Positions 54,767-63,512 of a stretch of 64,000 nucleotides of DNA are shown in pieces; positions within the stretch are counted from its first letter, which is position 1, and every line of letters starts with the position of its first letter. The notes under the pieces are model-generated. The model searched no databases and was not told the DNA's origin. It was given only the letters and a program-made list of their open reading frames with translations. Made by a program: the position numbers and the translations under genes. This DNA comes from Sphingomonas sp. BK580 (GTDB lineage Bacteria; Pseudomonadota; Alphaproteobacteria; Sphingomonadales; Sphingomonadaceae). Where the stretch lies: assembly GCF_014194975.1 (NCBI RefSeq), contig NZ_JACIAY010000001.1:496001-560000 (forward strand). Reading direction: 5' to 3'.

Positions 54767-55471
54767 ATGGAGGACGCCGCCTTGCCGACATCGCCCCCGA
54801 CCCTGGGCGCGCTCCTCAAGGGGCTCCGCGCGCGCGAGGGCTGGACGCTCAAGGAGATGAGCGCCAAGTCCGGCATCCCGGTCTCGACACTCTCCAAGAT
54901 CGAGCACGATCGGCTCACACTGACCTATGACAAGTTGCAGGCCCTCGCCCGGCGGCTCGGCATGCGCATGACCGACCTGTTCGCCGAGGAGAGCGAGGAA
55001 GCGGCGCAGGCCGTCACGGCGCGGCGCAGCCTCGGCGACGTGGCGCACTCCGTGCGGGTTGAGACGCCCAACTACGACTATTACTACCTCTGCACCGAGC
55101 TGCGGCGAAAGCGCATGATCCCGGTCGTCACCAAGATCCGCGCGCGCTCGGCCGAGCAGTTCGGCGAGCTGGTGCGTCACTCGGGCGAGGAGTTCCTCTA
55201 CGTGCTGAGCGGGCGTGTGGAAGTGCAGACCGAATTCTACGATCCGGTCACGCTCGAGCCCGGTCAGGCGATCTACATCGACTCGAGCATGGGCCACGCC
55301 TATCTCGCCGCGACGGGTTGCGAGGAGGCCGAGGTGCTGGCGGTGATGTCGAGCGCCGAGGAGGAACTGATGGAATCGTTGCTGACGCTCCACCACGGCC
55401 AGCGCGGCGCAGGCGCCGAGAATGAGAACGACCCGCCCGCATCGCCGCGCCGCCGCGGGGGTGCACGATGA
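54767..55471 (+). CDS. XRE-family regulator with cupin domain
   Basis: This 234-residue protein has an N-terminal helix-turn-helix (about 12-66: LGALLKGLRAREGWTLKEMSAKSGIPVSTLSKIEHDRLTLTYDKL) and a C-terminal cupin (VRHSGEEFLYVLSGRVEV ... LEPGQAIYIDSSMGHAY). This architecture is typical of regulators of amino-acid, polyamine or peptide catabolism. ATG 54767 is used; the longer frame runs into the operator region. The next gene overlaps by ATGA, so the regulator and dipeptidase are co-expressed. Autoregulation and control of the divergent operon and the TonB operon are inferred from the shared palindromes. Confidence 0.9.
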   Translation: MEDAALPTSPPTLGALLKGLRAREGWTLKEMSAKSGIPVSTLSKIEHDRLTLTYDKLQALARRLGMRMTDLFAEESEEAAQAVTARRSLGDVAHSVRVETPNYDYYYLCTELRRKRMIPVVTKIRARSAEQFGELVRHSGEEFLYVLSGRVEVQTEFYDPVTLEPGQAIYIDSSMGHAYLAATGCEEAEVLAVMSSAEEELMESLLTLHHGQRGAGAENENDPPASPRRRGGAR

Positions 55472-56736
55472 GGGCCGCTCTGCTCGCCGCCGCGGCGTTG
55501 ATCGCCGCCGCGCCCGCAGCCGCGCAGGATTATGGCGCCCGCGTCGCGCGCGTGCTCAAGGCGACGCCGCTGATCGACGGTCACAACGACTGGCCCGAGG
55601 CGCTGCGCGAGCGCGAGGGCGAGAAGCGCTGGACGATGGACCTGCGCGACCTCGGCGCGAGCGATCCCGCCTACAACACCGATATCGCGCGGCTGCGACG
55701 CGGGCTGGTCGGCGGCCAGTTCTGGTCGGTGTGGGTCTCGCCCGACCTGCCCGGCAAGGAGCAGGTGGAGCAGACGCTCGAGCAGATCGATCTCGTCCGC
55801 TCGCTCGCCGACCGCTACCCGGACACGTTCGCGCTGGCGCGCACCGCCGCCGACGTGCGGCGCGCCTACGCCGCGGGGCGGATCGCCTGCCTCATCGGCG
55901 TGGAAGGCGGCGGACAGATCGACGGCAGCCTCTCGGTGCTGCGCGCCTATGCCGCGCTGGGTGCGGGCTATCTCACCCTCACCCACTCGCGCACGATCGA
56001 CTGGGCCGATTCCGCCACCGACGATCCGCGCCACGACGGTCTCACCGACTTCGGGCGGAAGGTCGTGCTCGAGCTCAACCGCCTCGGCATGCTGGTCGAC
56101 CTGTCGCATGTCAGCGAGAAGGTGATGCGCGACGCGCTGGCGGTGACGCGCGCGCCGGTGATCTTCTCGCACTCGGGCGCGCGCGCGCTCAACGACCACC
56201 CGCGCAACGTGTCGGATGACGTGCTGCGGCTGGTCGCGCGTAACGGCGGCGTGGTGATGGTGGACTATGCGCCGGGCTATGTCGCCGACGCCTACCGCCG
56301 CTGGTCCGCCGACTCGCTCGCCGAGAAGGCGCGGCTCAACTCGCCGCCGTATAACGGGCTCGACATCGGCCAGCCGGAGAAGGCGGCGGCGGATTACGCC
56401 GCCTGGCTTCGCGCACACCCGGCCCCGACCGTGACGCTGGCGCAGGTCGCGGATCATATCGTCCACGTCGCCAAGGTGGCGGGCGTCGACCACGTCGGGC
56501 TCGGCTCCGACTTCGACGGCGTCGGCCAGAGGCTGCCGAAAGGGCTCGGCGACGTCTCGACCTATCCCGCGCTGCTGGCCGAGCTGATGCGCAGGGGCTG
56601 GTCCGATCCCGACATCGCCAAGTTGGCGGGCGGCAACGTGCTGCGGGTGATGGAGGGCGCCGAGCGGGTCAAGGGCCAGCTAGGCGCTGGGCCATCGCTC
56701 ACTTCACTCGACGCTCGCGCTCGCGAAGGTCAGTGA
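55468..56736 (+). CDS. membrane dipeptidase (M19, renal dipeptidase family), exported
   Basis: This 422-residue protein has a signal peptide (LLAAAALIAAAPAAAQ) and M19 zinc motifs: PLIDGHNDWPE (His39, Asp41), IGVEGGGQIDGS with the bridging Glu, YLTLTHSRTIDWADS, VDLSHVSEKV, VIFSHSGARAL and HVGLGSDFDGV. These enzymes cleave dipeptides, including those with a C-terminal D-residue, in keeping with the D-amino-acid theme of the neighbours. It is co-translated with the XRE regulator (ATGA). Confidence 0.93.
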   Translation: MRAALLAAAALIAAAPAAAQDYGARVARVLKATPLIDGHNDWPEALREREGEKRWTMDLRDLGASDPAYNTDIARLRRGLVGGQFWSVWVSPDLPGKEQVEQTLEQIDLVRSLADRYPDTFALARTAADVRRAYAAGRIACLIGVEGGGQIDGSLSVLRAYAALGAGYLTLTHSRTIDWADSATDDPRHDGLTDFGRKVVLELNRLGMLVDLSHVSEKVMRDALAVTRAPVIFSHSGARALNDHPRNVSDDVLRLVARNGGVVMVDYAPGYVADAYRRWSADSLAEKARLNSPPYNGLDIGQPEKAAADYAAWLRAHPAPTVTLAQVADHIVHVAKVAGVDHVGLGSDFDGVGQRLPKGLGDVSTYPALLAELMRRGWSDPDIAKLAGGNVLRVMEGAERVKGQLGAGPSLTSLDARAREGQ

Positions 56737-56768
56737 ACCAGAGCCGGCCGCGCCGTGCCCCCTAGGCG

Positions 56769-57788
56769 CTACCCGAAAGCGGATACCGGTTCAGGTTGGG
56801 CGAGCGTGGCCCGTTCGGACACATCGGCGACGGACCGCTGTCGCGCGTAGATGGTCGGGGTCGCGCCGACATGGCGGGAGAAGGCGACGCTGAACGTACT
56901 CGCCGAGCTGTAGCCGACCTGCCTGGCGATCTCGGCGACGGCCATCTTGCCATCCTCGAGCAATCGCTTGGCGAGCACCATGCGCCAGTGCAGGAGGTAC
57001 TCCATCGGCGCCATGCCGACGGTACGGCGGAAACGCTCGAAAAAGGCCGAGCGCGACATCGCCGCGGCCTTGGCCAGGCCCGGCACGTCCCAAGCCGCGG
57101 TCGGCCGTTCGTGGATGGCACGCATCGCCGCCGCGACCCGCTCGTCACCGAGCCCGCGCAGGATGCCCGACGGACAGTGCGGACCGGACGAGCGTAGCGC
57201 CTCGATGAACAGCACCTCCATCAGTCGGGCGAGCACGACGTCGCGCCCTGCCCGTTCGCCCCGGGACTCCTCGACCGCCAGCTGAATCAACGTGGTCAGG
57301 CGCGGCTCCCCGCGTGCGTGGATCAGCGACGGCAGCAGCGACACGAGCAACGCGGCGTCGGGCGACGCGAAGGCGCAATGACCGACAAGCATGCGCACGT
57401 CGGGTTCGCCCATCTGGTCGCCGAGACGGAAGACGTTGGGCCTGATCTCCACCGGCATGCTGTCGCGACCCGACGCGGGGGCGCCGTCGATGCTGGACGA
57501 GGTGAACTCACAGGCCGCCGGGATCAGCACGAAATCACCACGCTCGATCAGCAGCGTCTGCTGGCCCTTGATGTCGAGGCGCACGGCGCCCGCGAGAGCC
57601 GCGAAGAAAAAGGCGAAGCCGTTCTCCACCCGGCGGATGCGCCAGCATCCTGCCGCCTCGACGACCTTGGCATAGGACAGGTCGGGCTGAAGCAGGCTGA
57701 CGATCTGGGCGAGGGGATCGGGCAACTCTGGACGCTCGCCAAACAGATGCGGACGGGCGACCGTAGCAGGTCCCGGCCGAAATGCCAT
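56769..57788 (-). CDS. AraC family transcriptional regulator with cupin domain
   Basis: This 339-residue protein has an N-terminal AraC-type cupin (DPLAQIVSLLQPDLSYAKVVEAAGCWRIRRVENGFAFFFAALAG ... LIERGDFVLIPA). The C-terminal pair of helix-turn-helix motifs contains MSRSAFFERFRRTVGMAPMEYLLHWRMVLAKRLL and the family end motif IARQVGYSSASTFSVAFSRHVGATPTIY. ATG 57788 has ACAGGA before it. A TTG at 57725 would begin right before the cupin and leave more room for a promoter. It is divergent from an SDR gene that it probably controls. Confidence 0.88.
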   Translation of the reverse strand: MAFRPGPATVARPHLFGERPELPDPLAQIVSLLQPDLSYAKVVEAAGCWRIRRVENGFAFFFAALAGAVRLDIKGQQTLLIERGDFVLIPAACEFTSSSIDGAPASGRDSMPVEIRPNVFRLGDQMGEPDVRMLVGHCAFASPDAALLVSLLPSLIHARGEPRLTTLIQLAVEESRGERAGRDVVLARLMEVLFIEALRSSGPHCPSGILRGLGDERVAAAMRAIHERPTAAWDVPGLAKAAAMSRSAFFERFRRTVGMAPMEYLLHWRMVLAKRLLEDGKMAVAEIARQVGYSSASTFSVAFSRHVGATPTIYARQRSVADVSERATLAQPEPVSAFG

Positions 57789-57817
57789 CTGATCCTGTAC
57801 CAACGACAGGAGCTAGC

Positions 57818-58564
57818 ATGCCGACCATCTTGATCACCGGTTGTTCTTCCGGCTTCGGCCTCGAGATCGCCCGCTACTTCGCCGCGCGGGAGTGGGACGT
57901 CATCGCGACCATGCGCACCGCGCGCGAGGAAGTGCTCCCCGCGTCCGAGCGTATCAGGGTGCTCCAACTCGACGTGACCAGCACCGACAGCATCGCCAGC
58001 GCGGTCGCGGCGGCGGGACCGATCGACGCGCTCGTCAACAACGCCGGCATCGGCTTTCTCAACGCGCTGGAGGGAACGCCGGTCGACGCGGCGCGCCAGA
58101 TCTTCGAGACCAACACACTCGGCACGATCGCGATGATGCAGGCGGTGCTGCCGCAGATGCGCGAGCGCCGGGCCGGCGTGGTCGTCAACGTCACCTCCTC
58201 GGTGACGTACCGGCCGCTGCCGCTGCTGTCCGTCTACACGGCAAGCAAAGCGGCCGTGAACGCCTTCTCCGACAGTGTCGCGCTAGAACTGGCGCCGTTC
58301 AACGTGCGCGTCCGCGTCGTGCTCCCGGGCCGCGCGCCGGCCACTCGCTTCGGAGACAATGCCCGCGCGCTGATGACCGGCGGCTTCCCCGAGGCCTATG
58401 TTCCGCTGGTCGAGCAGGTGATGGCGGGCTGGCACCAGGACGCTGGACCGACAACCTCGTCACAGGACGTTGCCGAGGCGGTCTGGCGCGCGGTGACCGA
58501 CACGGGGGCACCGGCGCACCTGCCCGCGGGTGCTGACGCGGTCGCCTCGGCGCAGGCGCACTAG
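57818..58564 (+). CDS. short-chain dehydrogenase/reductase
   Basis: This 248-residue classical SDR has the cofactor motif TGCSSGFGLEIA near residues 7-18, NNAGIG, catalytic Ser in VNVTSSVTYRP, and YTASKAAV with the Tyr and Lys. AGGAG stands seven bases before the ATG. Such proteins reduce or oxidise small alcohols, ketones or quinones with NAD(P)H; the substrate is unknown. Only 29 bases separate its start from that of the divergent AraC gene. Confidence 0.92.
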   Translation: MPTILITGCSSGFGLEIARYFAAREWDVIATMRTAREEVLPASERIRVLQLDVTSTDSIASAVAAAGPIDALVNNAGIGFLNALEGTPVDAARQIFETNTLGTIAMMQAVLPQMRERRAGVVVNVTSSVTYRPLPLLSVYTASKAAVNAFSDSVALELAPFNVRVRVVLPGRAPATRFGDNARALMTGGFPEAYVPLVEQVMAGWHQDAGPTTSSQDVAEAVWRAVTDTGAPAHLPAGADAVASAQAH

Positions 58565-58573
58565 GCAACCGGC

Positions 58574-58597
58574 CGGGCCCGCAGGTTTGTGGGCCCG
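58574..58597 (+). terminator. weak hairpin after the SDR gene
   Basis: Seven-bp arms CGGGCCC/GGGCCCG enclose a 10-base loop just after the stop codon and are followed by CTTC rather than a T run. It could terminate SDR transcription but the evidence is slight. Confidence 0.35.
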
Positions 58598-58743
58598 CTT
58601 CGCCGACCGATGCGCGTCACCCCCGATGGAGACACCGCAGGCTCGACCGACGACGTTCGCTGAAGGTGCGTGATCGTGGATGCTCGGTGGCGACAGGGAG
58701 ACCATTCGCCTATTCTGCCCTCCGTCGATCCGTTCCGGAGTAT

Positions 58744-60771
58744 ATGATGCGCCGCACCGCCCTGCTCGCCCTTGCGCTTGCGTCCGTTCCCGCCCTGCTC
58801 GCCGCCCAGAACGGCGCCCCGCGCTATCGTCCCTGGGGGCTGGAGCTCCGGGACATGGACCGCAGCGTGAAGCCGGGCGACGACTTCTACGCCTTCGCGC
58901 TCGGCACTTGGCTGCGCGATCATCCGATCCCGGCGGACAAGGTAGGCGCCGGCTACAATTACGACCTGCCCGACGAGATCGAGGCGCAGGTGCGCCGGAT
59001 CGTGGAGGAGGCGGCCGCCCAGCCGATCACGCCCTCGGCCAGGAAGGTCGGCGACTTCTACGCCGCCTGGATGGACGAGGCCGGGATCGAGGCGCGCGGG
59101 CTCGCGCCGCTCAAGCCCTGGCTTGCCAAGATCGACGCGGTCCGGTCCCGGCCGGAGCTCGTCCGGTTGATGATGCGGCCGGGCTACCCGTCGCCCGTCA
59201 ACATCGGCATCTCGACCGACGCGGACGACCCGACGCGCTACATGGCGGATGCCGGCCAGGCACGGCTCGGGCTCCCCACGCGCGACTATTACCTGCTGAC
59301 AGGCGAGAAGTACGACGCGATCCGCCGCGCGTATCGCGCCTATCTGCTCAAGGTGCAGGAGCTCGCCGGCGTGCCCGATGCGGGCGCGAAGGCGGACCGG
59401 ATCATCCGGCTCGAGACGCGGCTCAGTCAGGACCAGTGGACGCCGGAGCAGCGCCGCGATCCGGTGAAAACGCACAACCCGATGACGCCCGCGCAGCTGG
59501 CCCAGCTCGCGCCCGAGATGGACTGGACGGCCACGCTCGCGGGCATGGGCCTGGGCGCGGCGACGAAGGTCAACGTGTCGGAACCGAGCGCGGTCGCGGC
59601 GGCGGCGAAGCGGCTCGGCGATGTGCCGCTGTCGACGTGGAAGGAATGGATGACGGCGCGGTTCATCTCGAACGCCGCGCCGGCCCTGCCGCGGGCCTTC
59701 GACCAAGCCAACTTCGACTTCTACGCGAAGACGTTGAACGGCGTGCCCGAGCAGCGCGCCCGCTGGAAGCGCGGCATGGCGCTGATCGACGATGCGCTCG
59801 GCGAGGCGGTCGGCGCGATCTATGTTCAGCGATATTGGTCGCCTGAGACCCAGGCGAAGGCCGACGAGCTCGTCGCCGACATGCGGTCGGCATACCGCGA
59901 CAAGATCGAGGCCGCCACGTGGATGGACGACGCGACGCGCAAGGCGGCGCTGGCCAAGCTCGCGACGTTCGACCCGAGGGTCGGGCATCCCAAAAAGTGG
60001 ATCGACTATGCGACGCTGGAGGTCAGCCGCACCGATCCGCTCGCGAACAATCTGGCAGTCGCCGACTTCCAGTGGCGGCTTCAACTTCAGCGCTTCCCCA
60101 AGTCGGTCGACCGTGGCCTCTGGTATATGACCCCGCAGACGGTGAACGCCTACTACGACCCCACCATGAACCAGATCACGCTGCCGGCCGCGATCCTGCA
60201 GCCGCCCTTCTTCGACGCGAACGCCGATCCGGCGGTCAATTATGCGGAAACGGGCGCGACCACCATCGGGCACGAGATGGGCCATGGCTTCGACGACCAG
60301 GGCCGGCAGTTCGACGAGAAGGGACGGCTGCGTGACTGGTGGAGCAAGGAGACGGCGGCCAAGTACAACGTCCAGGCCGACCGGCTCGCCGCGTTGTTCG
60401 ACCAGTACGAGCCCATCCCTGGCGTGAAGATCAAGGGCCGGCTGACGCTCGGCGAGAACCTCGCGGACCTGGGCGGGCTGGAGACCGCCTACGCCGCCTA
60501 TCGGCGCTATGTCGCGCGCCACGGCGAGCCGCCGGTGCTGGACGGAATGACCGGCGACCAACGCTTCTTCCTCGCCTTCGCGCAGGCGTGGCAGGGCAAG
60601 CGGCGCGACGAGTCCGTTCGTCAGCAGCTGCTGAGCGACCCGCACTCGCCCGACAAGTACCGGGTCAACGGCATCGTCCGCAACTTCGCGCCCTGGTACC
60701 GGGCCTTCGGGGTCAAGCCCGGCGACGCCATGTATCTGCCGCCGGAGCAGCGGGTCAGCATCTGGCGGTGA
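58744..60771 (+). CDS. M13 family zinc metallopeptidase, exported
   Basis: This 675-residue protein has a signal peptide (TALLALALASVPALLAAQ) and neprilysin/PepO features: DRSVKPGDDFYAFALGTWL near the start, NAYYDPTMNQITLPAAILQPPFFD, the zinc site HEMGH (His510, His514) in GHEMGHGFDDQGRQFD, the third ligand Glu571 in GENLADLGGL, and the C-terminal CxxW-like end replaced by VSIWR. It degrades oligopeptides in the periplasm. ATG 58744 is immediately followed by a second ATG. It stands alone, behind the SDR gene. Confidence 0.93.
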   Translation: MMRRTALLALALASVPALLAAQNGAPRYRPWGLELRDMDRSVKPGDDFYAFALGTWLRDHPIPADKVGAGYNYDLPDEIEAQVRRIVEEAAAQPITPSARKVGDFYAAWMDEAGIEARGLAPLKPWLAKIDAVRSRPELVRLMMRPGYPSPVNIGISTDADDPTRYMADAGQARLGLPTRDYYLLTGEKYDAIRRAYRAYLLKVQELAGVPDAGAKADRIIRLETRLSQDQWTPEQRRDPVKTHNPMTPAQLAQLAPEMDWTATLAGMGLGAATKVNVSEPSAVAAAAKRLGDVPLSTWKEWMTARFISNAAPALPRAFDQANFDFYAKTLNGVPEQRARWKRGMALIDDALGEAVGAIYVQRYWSPETQAKADELVADMRSAYRDKIEAATWMDDATRKAALAKLATFDPRVGHPKKWIDYATLEVSRTDPLANNLAVADFQWRLQLQRFPKSVDRGLWYMTPQTVNAYYDPTMNQITLPAAILQPPFFDANADPAVNYAETGATTIGHEMGHGFDDQGRQFDEKGRLRDWWSKETAAKYNVQADRLAALFDQYEPIPGVKIKGRLTLGENLADLGGLETAYAAYRRYVARHGEPPVLDGMTGDQRFFLAFAQAWQGKRRDESVRQQLLSDPHSPDKYRVNGIVRNFAPWYRAFGVKPGDAMYLPPEQRVSIWR

Positions 60772-61364
60772 CTGCTGACGGTGCGGGTACGACGCCGCGA
60801 CCGTCGCGCACCCGGCGTGCGCGGCGACCTCTTCGAGCGCCTCGGTGGTTCGGTGAGAGTATGCTCGATCGCCGCGGAGGTGATCTTCTCGGCGCCCCAG
60901 GGGCCGCCAGTCAGCGCGCGATGAGCCTTGGCGCGAGCGGCGATCCGTTGAGAAAGTAGCGCTCGCACGCAGCGCTACCTTCAGGAGGCTTGGCCGTCCT
61001 CAAGCAACGAGCGGTCGCAGTCGCCCCCGGGGACACCTCCACGAACCGATCGGCCGTCGGCGGTGCGCGCGACGACCGCGACCGCCGGCGTTCCCGTGTC
61101 GGCTGGTCCGTGGCGGCGCGAGCGGCGTCGGTCTCACGGCTCCGAGGCCGAGACGTCGCCCGGCTCGCGCAAGTTGAGGGAAGCCAAGCGTCAGAGGCCC
61201 GGCGCGGTCGGGGTGTCCGGTACGTTCCAAGCGACGCGAGGTTCCCGGCGCTCGCAGATATATTCTCTCAGATCGGAGCGCATCCGCCCCGCGCAGGGCG
61301 TCGTAGCTCATCGCGCTCGCGCGTGAGGAGAGGTCCCCGCCCCGAGCCAAGGGAGATGCCACTC
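60772..61364. other. 593-bp region without a supported gene; inverted repeat and possible promoter
   Basis: An inverted repeat GTAGCGCT (60956-60963) and AGCGCTAC (60971-60978) with 7 bases between contains the 12-mer GAAAGTAGCGCT also seen at 15795-15806. TATATT at 61260-61265 could be a -10 element for the ferritin-like gene, but no fitting -35 is seen. Long open frames exist on both strands but are Arg/Pro-rich and resemble no family; a decayed gene is possible. Confidence 0.4.
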
Positions 61365-62345
61365 ATGAATGAAGACGATCTTGTTCTCGAGGCACTCGAG
61401 ACCCGCGCGCAGCGACGCCATGATCGCCGGGCCCTGTTCACCGCCGCGCTCGGCGCCGCCGCGGTCGGGTCCGCCTTCGTCTACGCGGATCCCGCCAAGG
61501 CACAGACCGCGGTGACCGACGCGGACGTGCTCAACTTCGCCCTGAACCTCGAATACCTGGAGGCGCAATTCTACCTGTACGCGGTCAATGGCACGGGCCT
61601 GCCGTCGACGCTGACCGGCAGCGGCAGCACCGCCGGCGGCACGGTGACGGGCGGCGCCCAGGTCAACTTCACGACCGATCCCGTCGTGGGCGCCTATGCG
61701 CGCGAGATCGCGGCGGACGAGCAGGCGCACGTCAACTTCCTGCGCACCGCGCTCGGCTCGGCGGCGGTGGCGATGCCCAACATCAACATCTCGGGCGCGG
61801 CCGACGGCCCCTTCACCGCGGCGGCGCGCGCCGCCGGCGTGGTCGATCCCACGACCGGGGTGTTCAACCCCTATGCCGACCCGACCAGCTTCCTGCTCGG
61901 CGCGTACATCTTCGAGGACGTCGGCGTCACCGCCTACAAGGGCGCGGCGCCGCTGCTCAGCAACAAGACCTTCCTCGAGGCGGCGGCCGGGATCCTCGCG
62001 GTCGAGGCCTACCACGCCGCGATCGTCCGCACGACGCTCTACGCCAAGGGCGTGCCCGCGCTGGTCGAGGCGACCGAGAAGATATCGGCGGCGCGCGACG
62101 CGCTCGACGGCAGCCCGACCGAGGATCAGGTCCGCGGCATCGCGCCGAAGGATGATTTCGGCATCACGCCGAGCGGCAGCGGGGCGACGCTGACCTCGAA
62201 CATCGCGCCGCTCAACGCCAACGGCCTGGCGTACAGCCGCAGCACCGGACAGGTGCTCAACATCGTCTACCTCAACGCCGCGACCGCGACGATGGGCGGG
62301 TTCTTCCCCAACGGCGTCAACGGCAACATCCGATCGACCACGTGA
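61365..62345 (+). CDS. exported ferritin-like protein (desiccation-related PCC13-62 type)
   Basis: This 326-residue protein has an N-terminal Tat-like signal ([20 protein letters not shown]). Its ferritin-like helical domain carries the phrases [43 protein letters not shown] and [20 protein letters not shown], with Glu/His at positions suited to a di-metal site. ATG 61365 stands nine bases after GGGAG and is preferred over the ATG at 61356. Members of this family are linked to desiccation or stress tolerance, without known chemistry. It is paralogous to the next gene and 55 bases upstream of it. Confidence 0.85.
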   Translation: MNEDDLVLEALETRAQRRHDRRALFTAALGAAAVGSAFVYADPAKAQTAVTDADVLNFALNLEYLEAQFYLYAVNGTGLPSTLTGSGSTAGGTVTGGAQVNFTTDPVVGAYAREIAADEQAHVNFLRTALGSAAVAMPNINISGAADGPFTAAARAAGVVDPTTGVFNPYADPTSFLLGAYIFEDVGVTAYKGAAPLLSNKTFLEAAAGILAVEAYHAAIVRTTLYAKGVPALVEATEKISAARDALDGSPTEDQVRGIAPKDDFGITPSGSGATLTSNIAPLNANGLAYSRSTGQVLNIVYLNAATATMGGFFPNGVNGNIRSTT

Positions 62346-62400
62346 GCGTGCGGCGGCTTCCCTGCCTCTCCGTCCCTCCCTCATCACAGGAATCACGCAC

Positions 62401-63411
62401 ATGATCGATCATCGCAAAGCCCTCGACCTGCTCGCCGCCGCGGACACGCGCCGCGCGGCGCGACGCCGCTTTCTCAAGGTGGCGGGCGGCGGCACGCTCG
62501 CGCTCGGCGGCGTCAGCCTGCTGTCCGGCTGCTTCGACTCCGAGGGCTCCGACGCCCCGATGCCCACGCCGACGCCGACCCCGACACCCGCCGCGGTGAC
62601 GGACAGCGACATCCTCAACCTGGCGCTCAACCTCGAATATCTCGAAGCGCAATATTATCTGTTCGCCGTCAACGGCAGCGGTCTGGCAGCCAATCTGACC
62701 GCAAGCGGCACCGGCACCGCGGGCGGCAGCGTCACCGGCGGCGCCAAGGTGGACTTCTCGGGTGACGCGCTGGTCGGCGCCTATGCCCGCGAGATCGCCG
62801 CGGACGAGGCCGCGCACGTCGCCTTCCTGCGCGCCGCGCTCGGCTCCGCCGCGATCGCCATGCCCAACATCAACATCTCTGGCGATGCGAGCGGCGCCTT
62901 CACCGCGGCGGCGCGCGCGGCCGGCGTGATCGGCGCGAGCGACACGTTCAATCCCTATTCCTCGCCCGAGAACTTCCTGCTCGGCGCCTATCTGTTCGAG
63001 GACGTCGGGGTCACCGCCTACAAGGGCGCGGCGCCGCTGCTGTCGAGCAAGGTCTTCCTCGAGGCCGCGGCTGGCATCCTCGCGGCCGAGGCGTACCACG
63101 CCGGGCTGGTGCGCACCGTGCTCTACGCCAAGGGCATCGCCACCCCCGCGCTGGTCACCGCGGCCGGGAAGATCTCGGACGCGCGCGACGCGCTCGACCA
63201 GGGCGGCGACACCGACCAGGGCCTCACCGGCACGGGCGGCGCGGCCAATCTCGTCCCGGCCGATGCCGACGCGATCGCCTACAGCCGCAACAGCCGTCAG
63301 GTGCACAACATCGTCTACCTCAACGCCACCGGCGCCAACCAGAACGGGGGCGGCTTCTTCCCCAACGGGACGAACAACCCCAACCCGACGCTGCGGGTGG
63401 GCCTGCCCTGA
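62401..63411 (+). CDS. ferritin-like protein, Tat lipoprotein (paralogue)
   Basis: This 336-residue protein has a Tat motif ARRRFLKVAGGG followed by a lipobox-like LLSGC near residue 47 and a (PTPT)n linker. The same ferritin-like core as its neighbour follows ([63 protein letters not shown]). It is thus probably a folded-exported lipoprotein anchored to a membrane. The pair looks like a tandem duplication whose members differ in anchoring. AGGAA precedes the ATG. Confidence 0.87.
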   Translation: MIDHRKALDLLAAADTRRAARRRFLKVAGGGTLALGGVSLLSGCFDSEGSDAPMPTPTPTPTPAAVTDSDILNLALNLEYLEAQYYLFAVNGSGLAANLTASGTGTAGGSVTGGAKVDFSGDALVGAYAREIAADEAAHVAFLRAALGSAAIAMPNINISGDASGAFTAAARAAGVIGASDTFNPYSSPENFLLGAYLFEDVGVTAYKGAAPLLSSKVFLEAAAGILAAEAYHAGLVRTVLYAKGIATPALVTAAGKISDARDALDQGGDTDQGLTGTGGAANLVPADADAIAYSRNSRQVHNIVYLNATGANQNGGGFFPNGTNNPNPTLRVGLP

Positions 63412-63512
63412 TGCCGCGCCGGCCGCGCCGCGCGGCCGCCGCTCGACGGGAATGACCACGACAGGGGAGGAGGCCACCGCCTCCTCCCCGACGATTCACG
63501 AGGGAGTGAGAC

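Noticed and set aside
61000..61362. Minus-strand 120-codon frame in the gap before the ferritin-like genes
   Set aside because: Arg-rich, no recognisable motif and no upstream Shine-Dalgarno; a plus-strand frame covers the same DNA with equal lack of support. At most a decayed gene.
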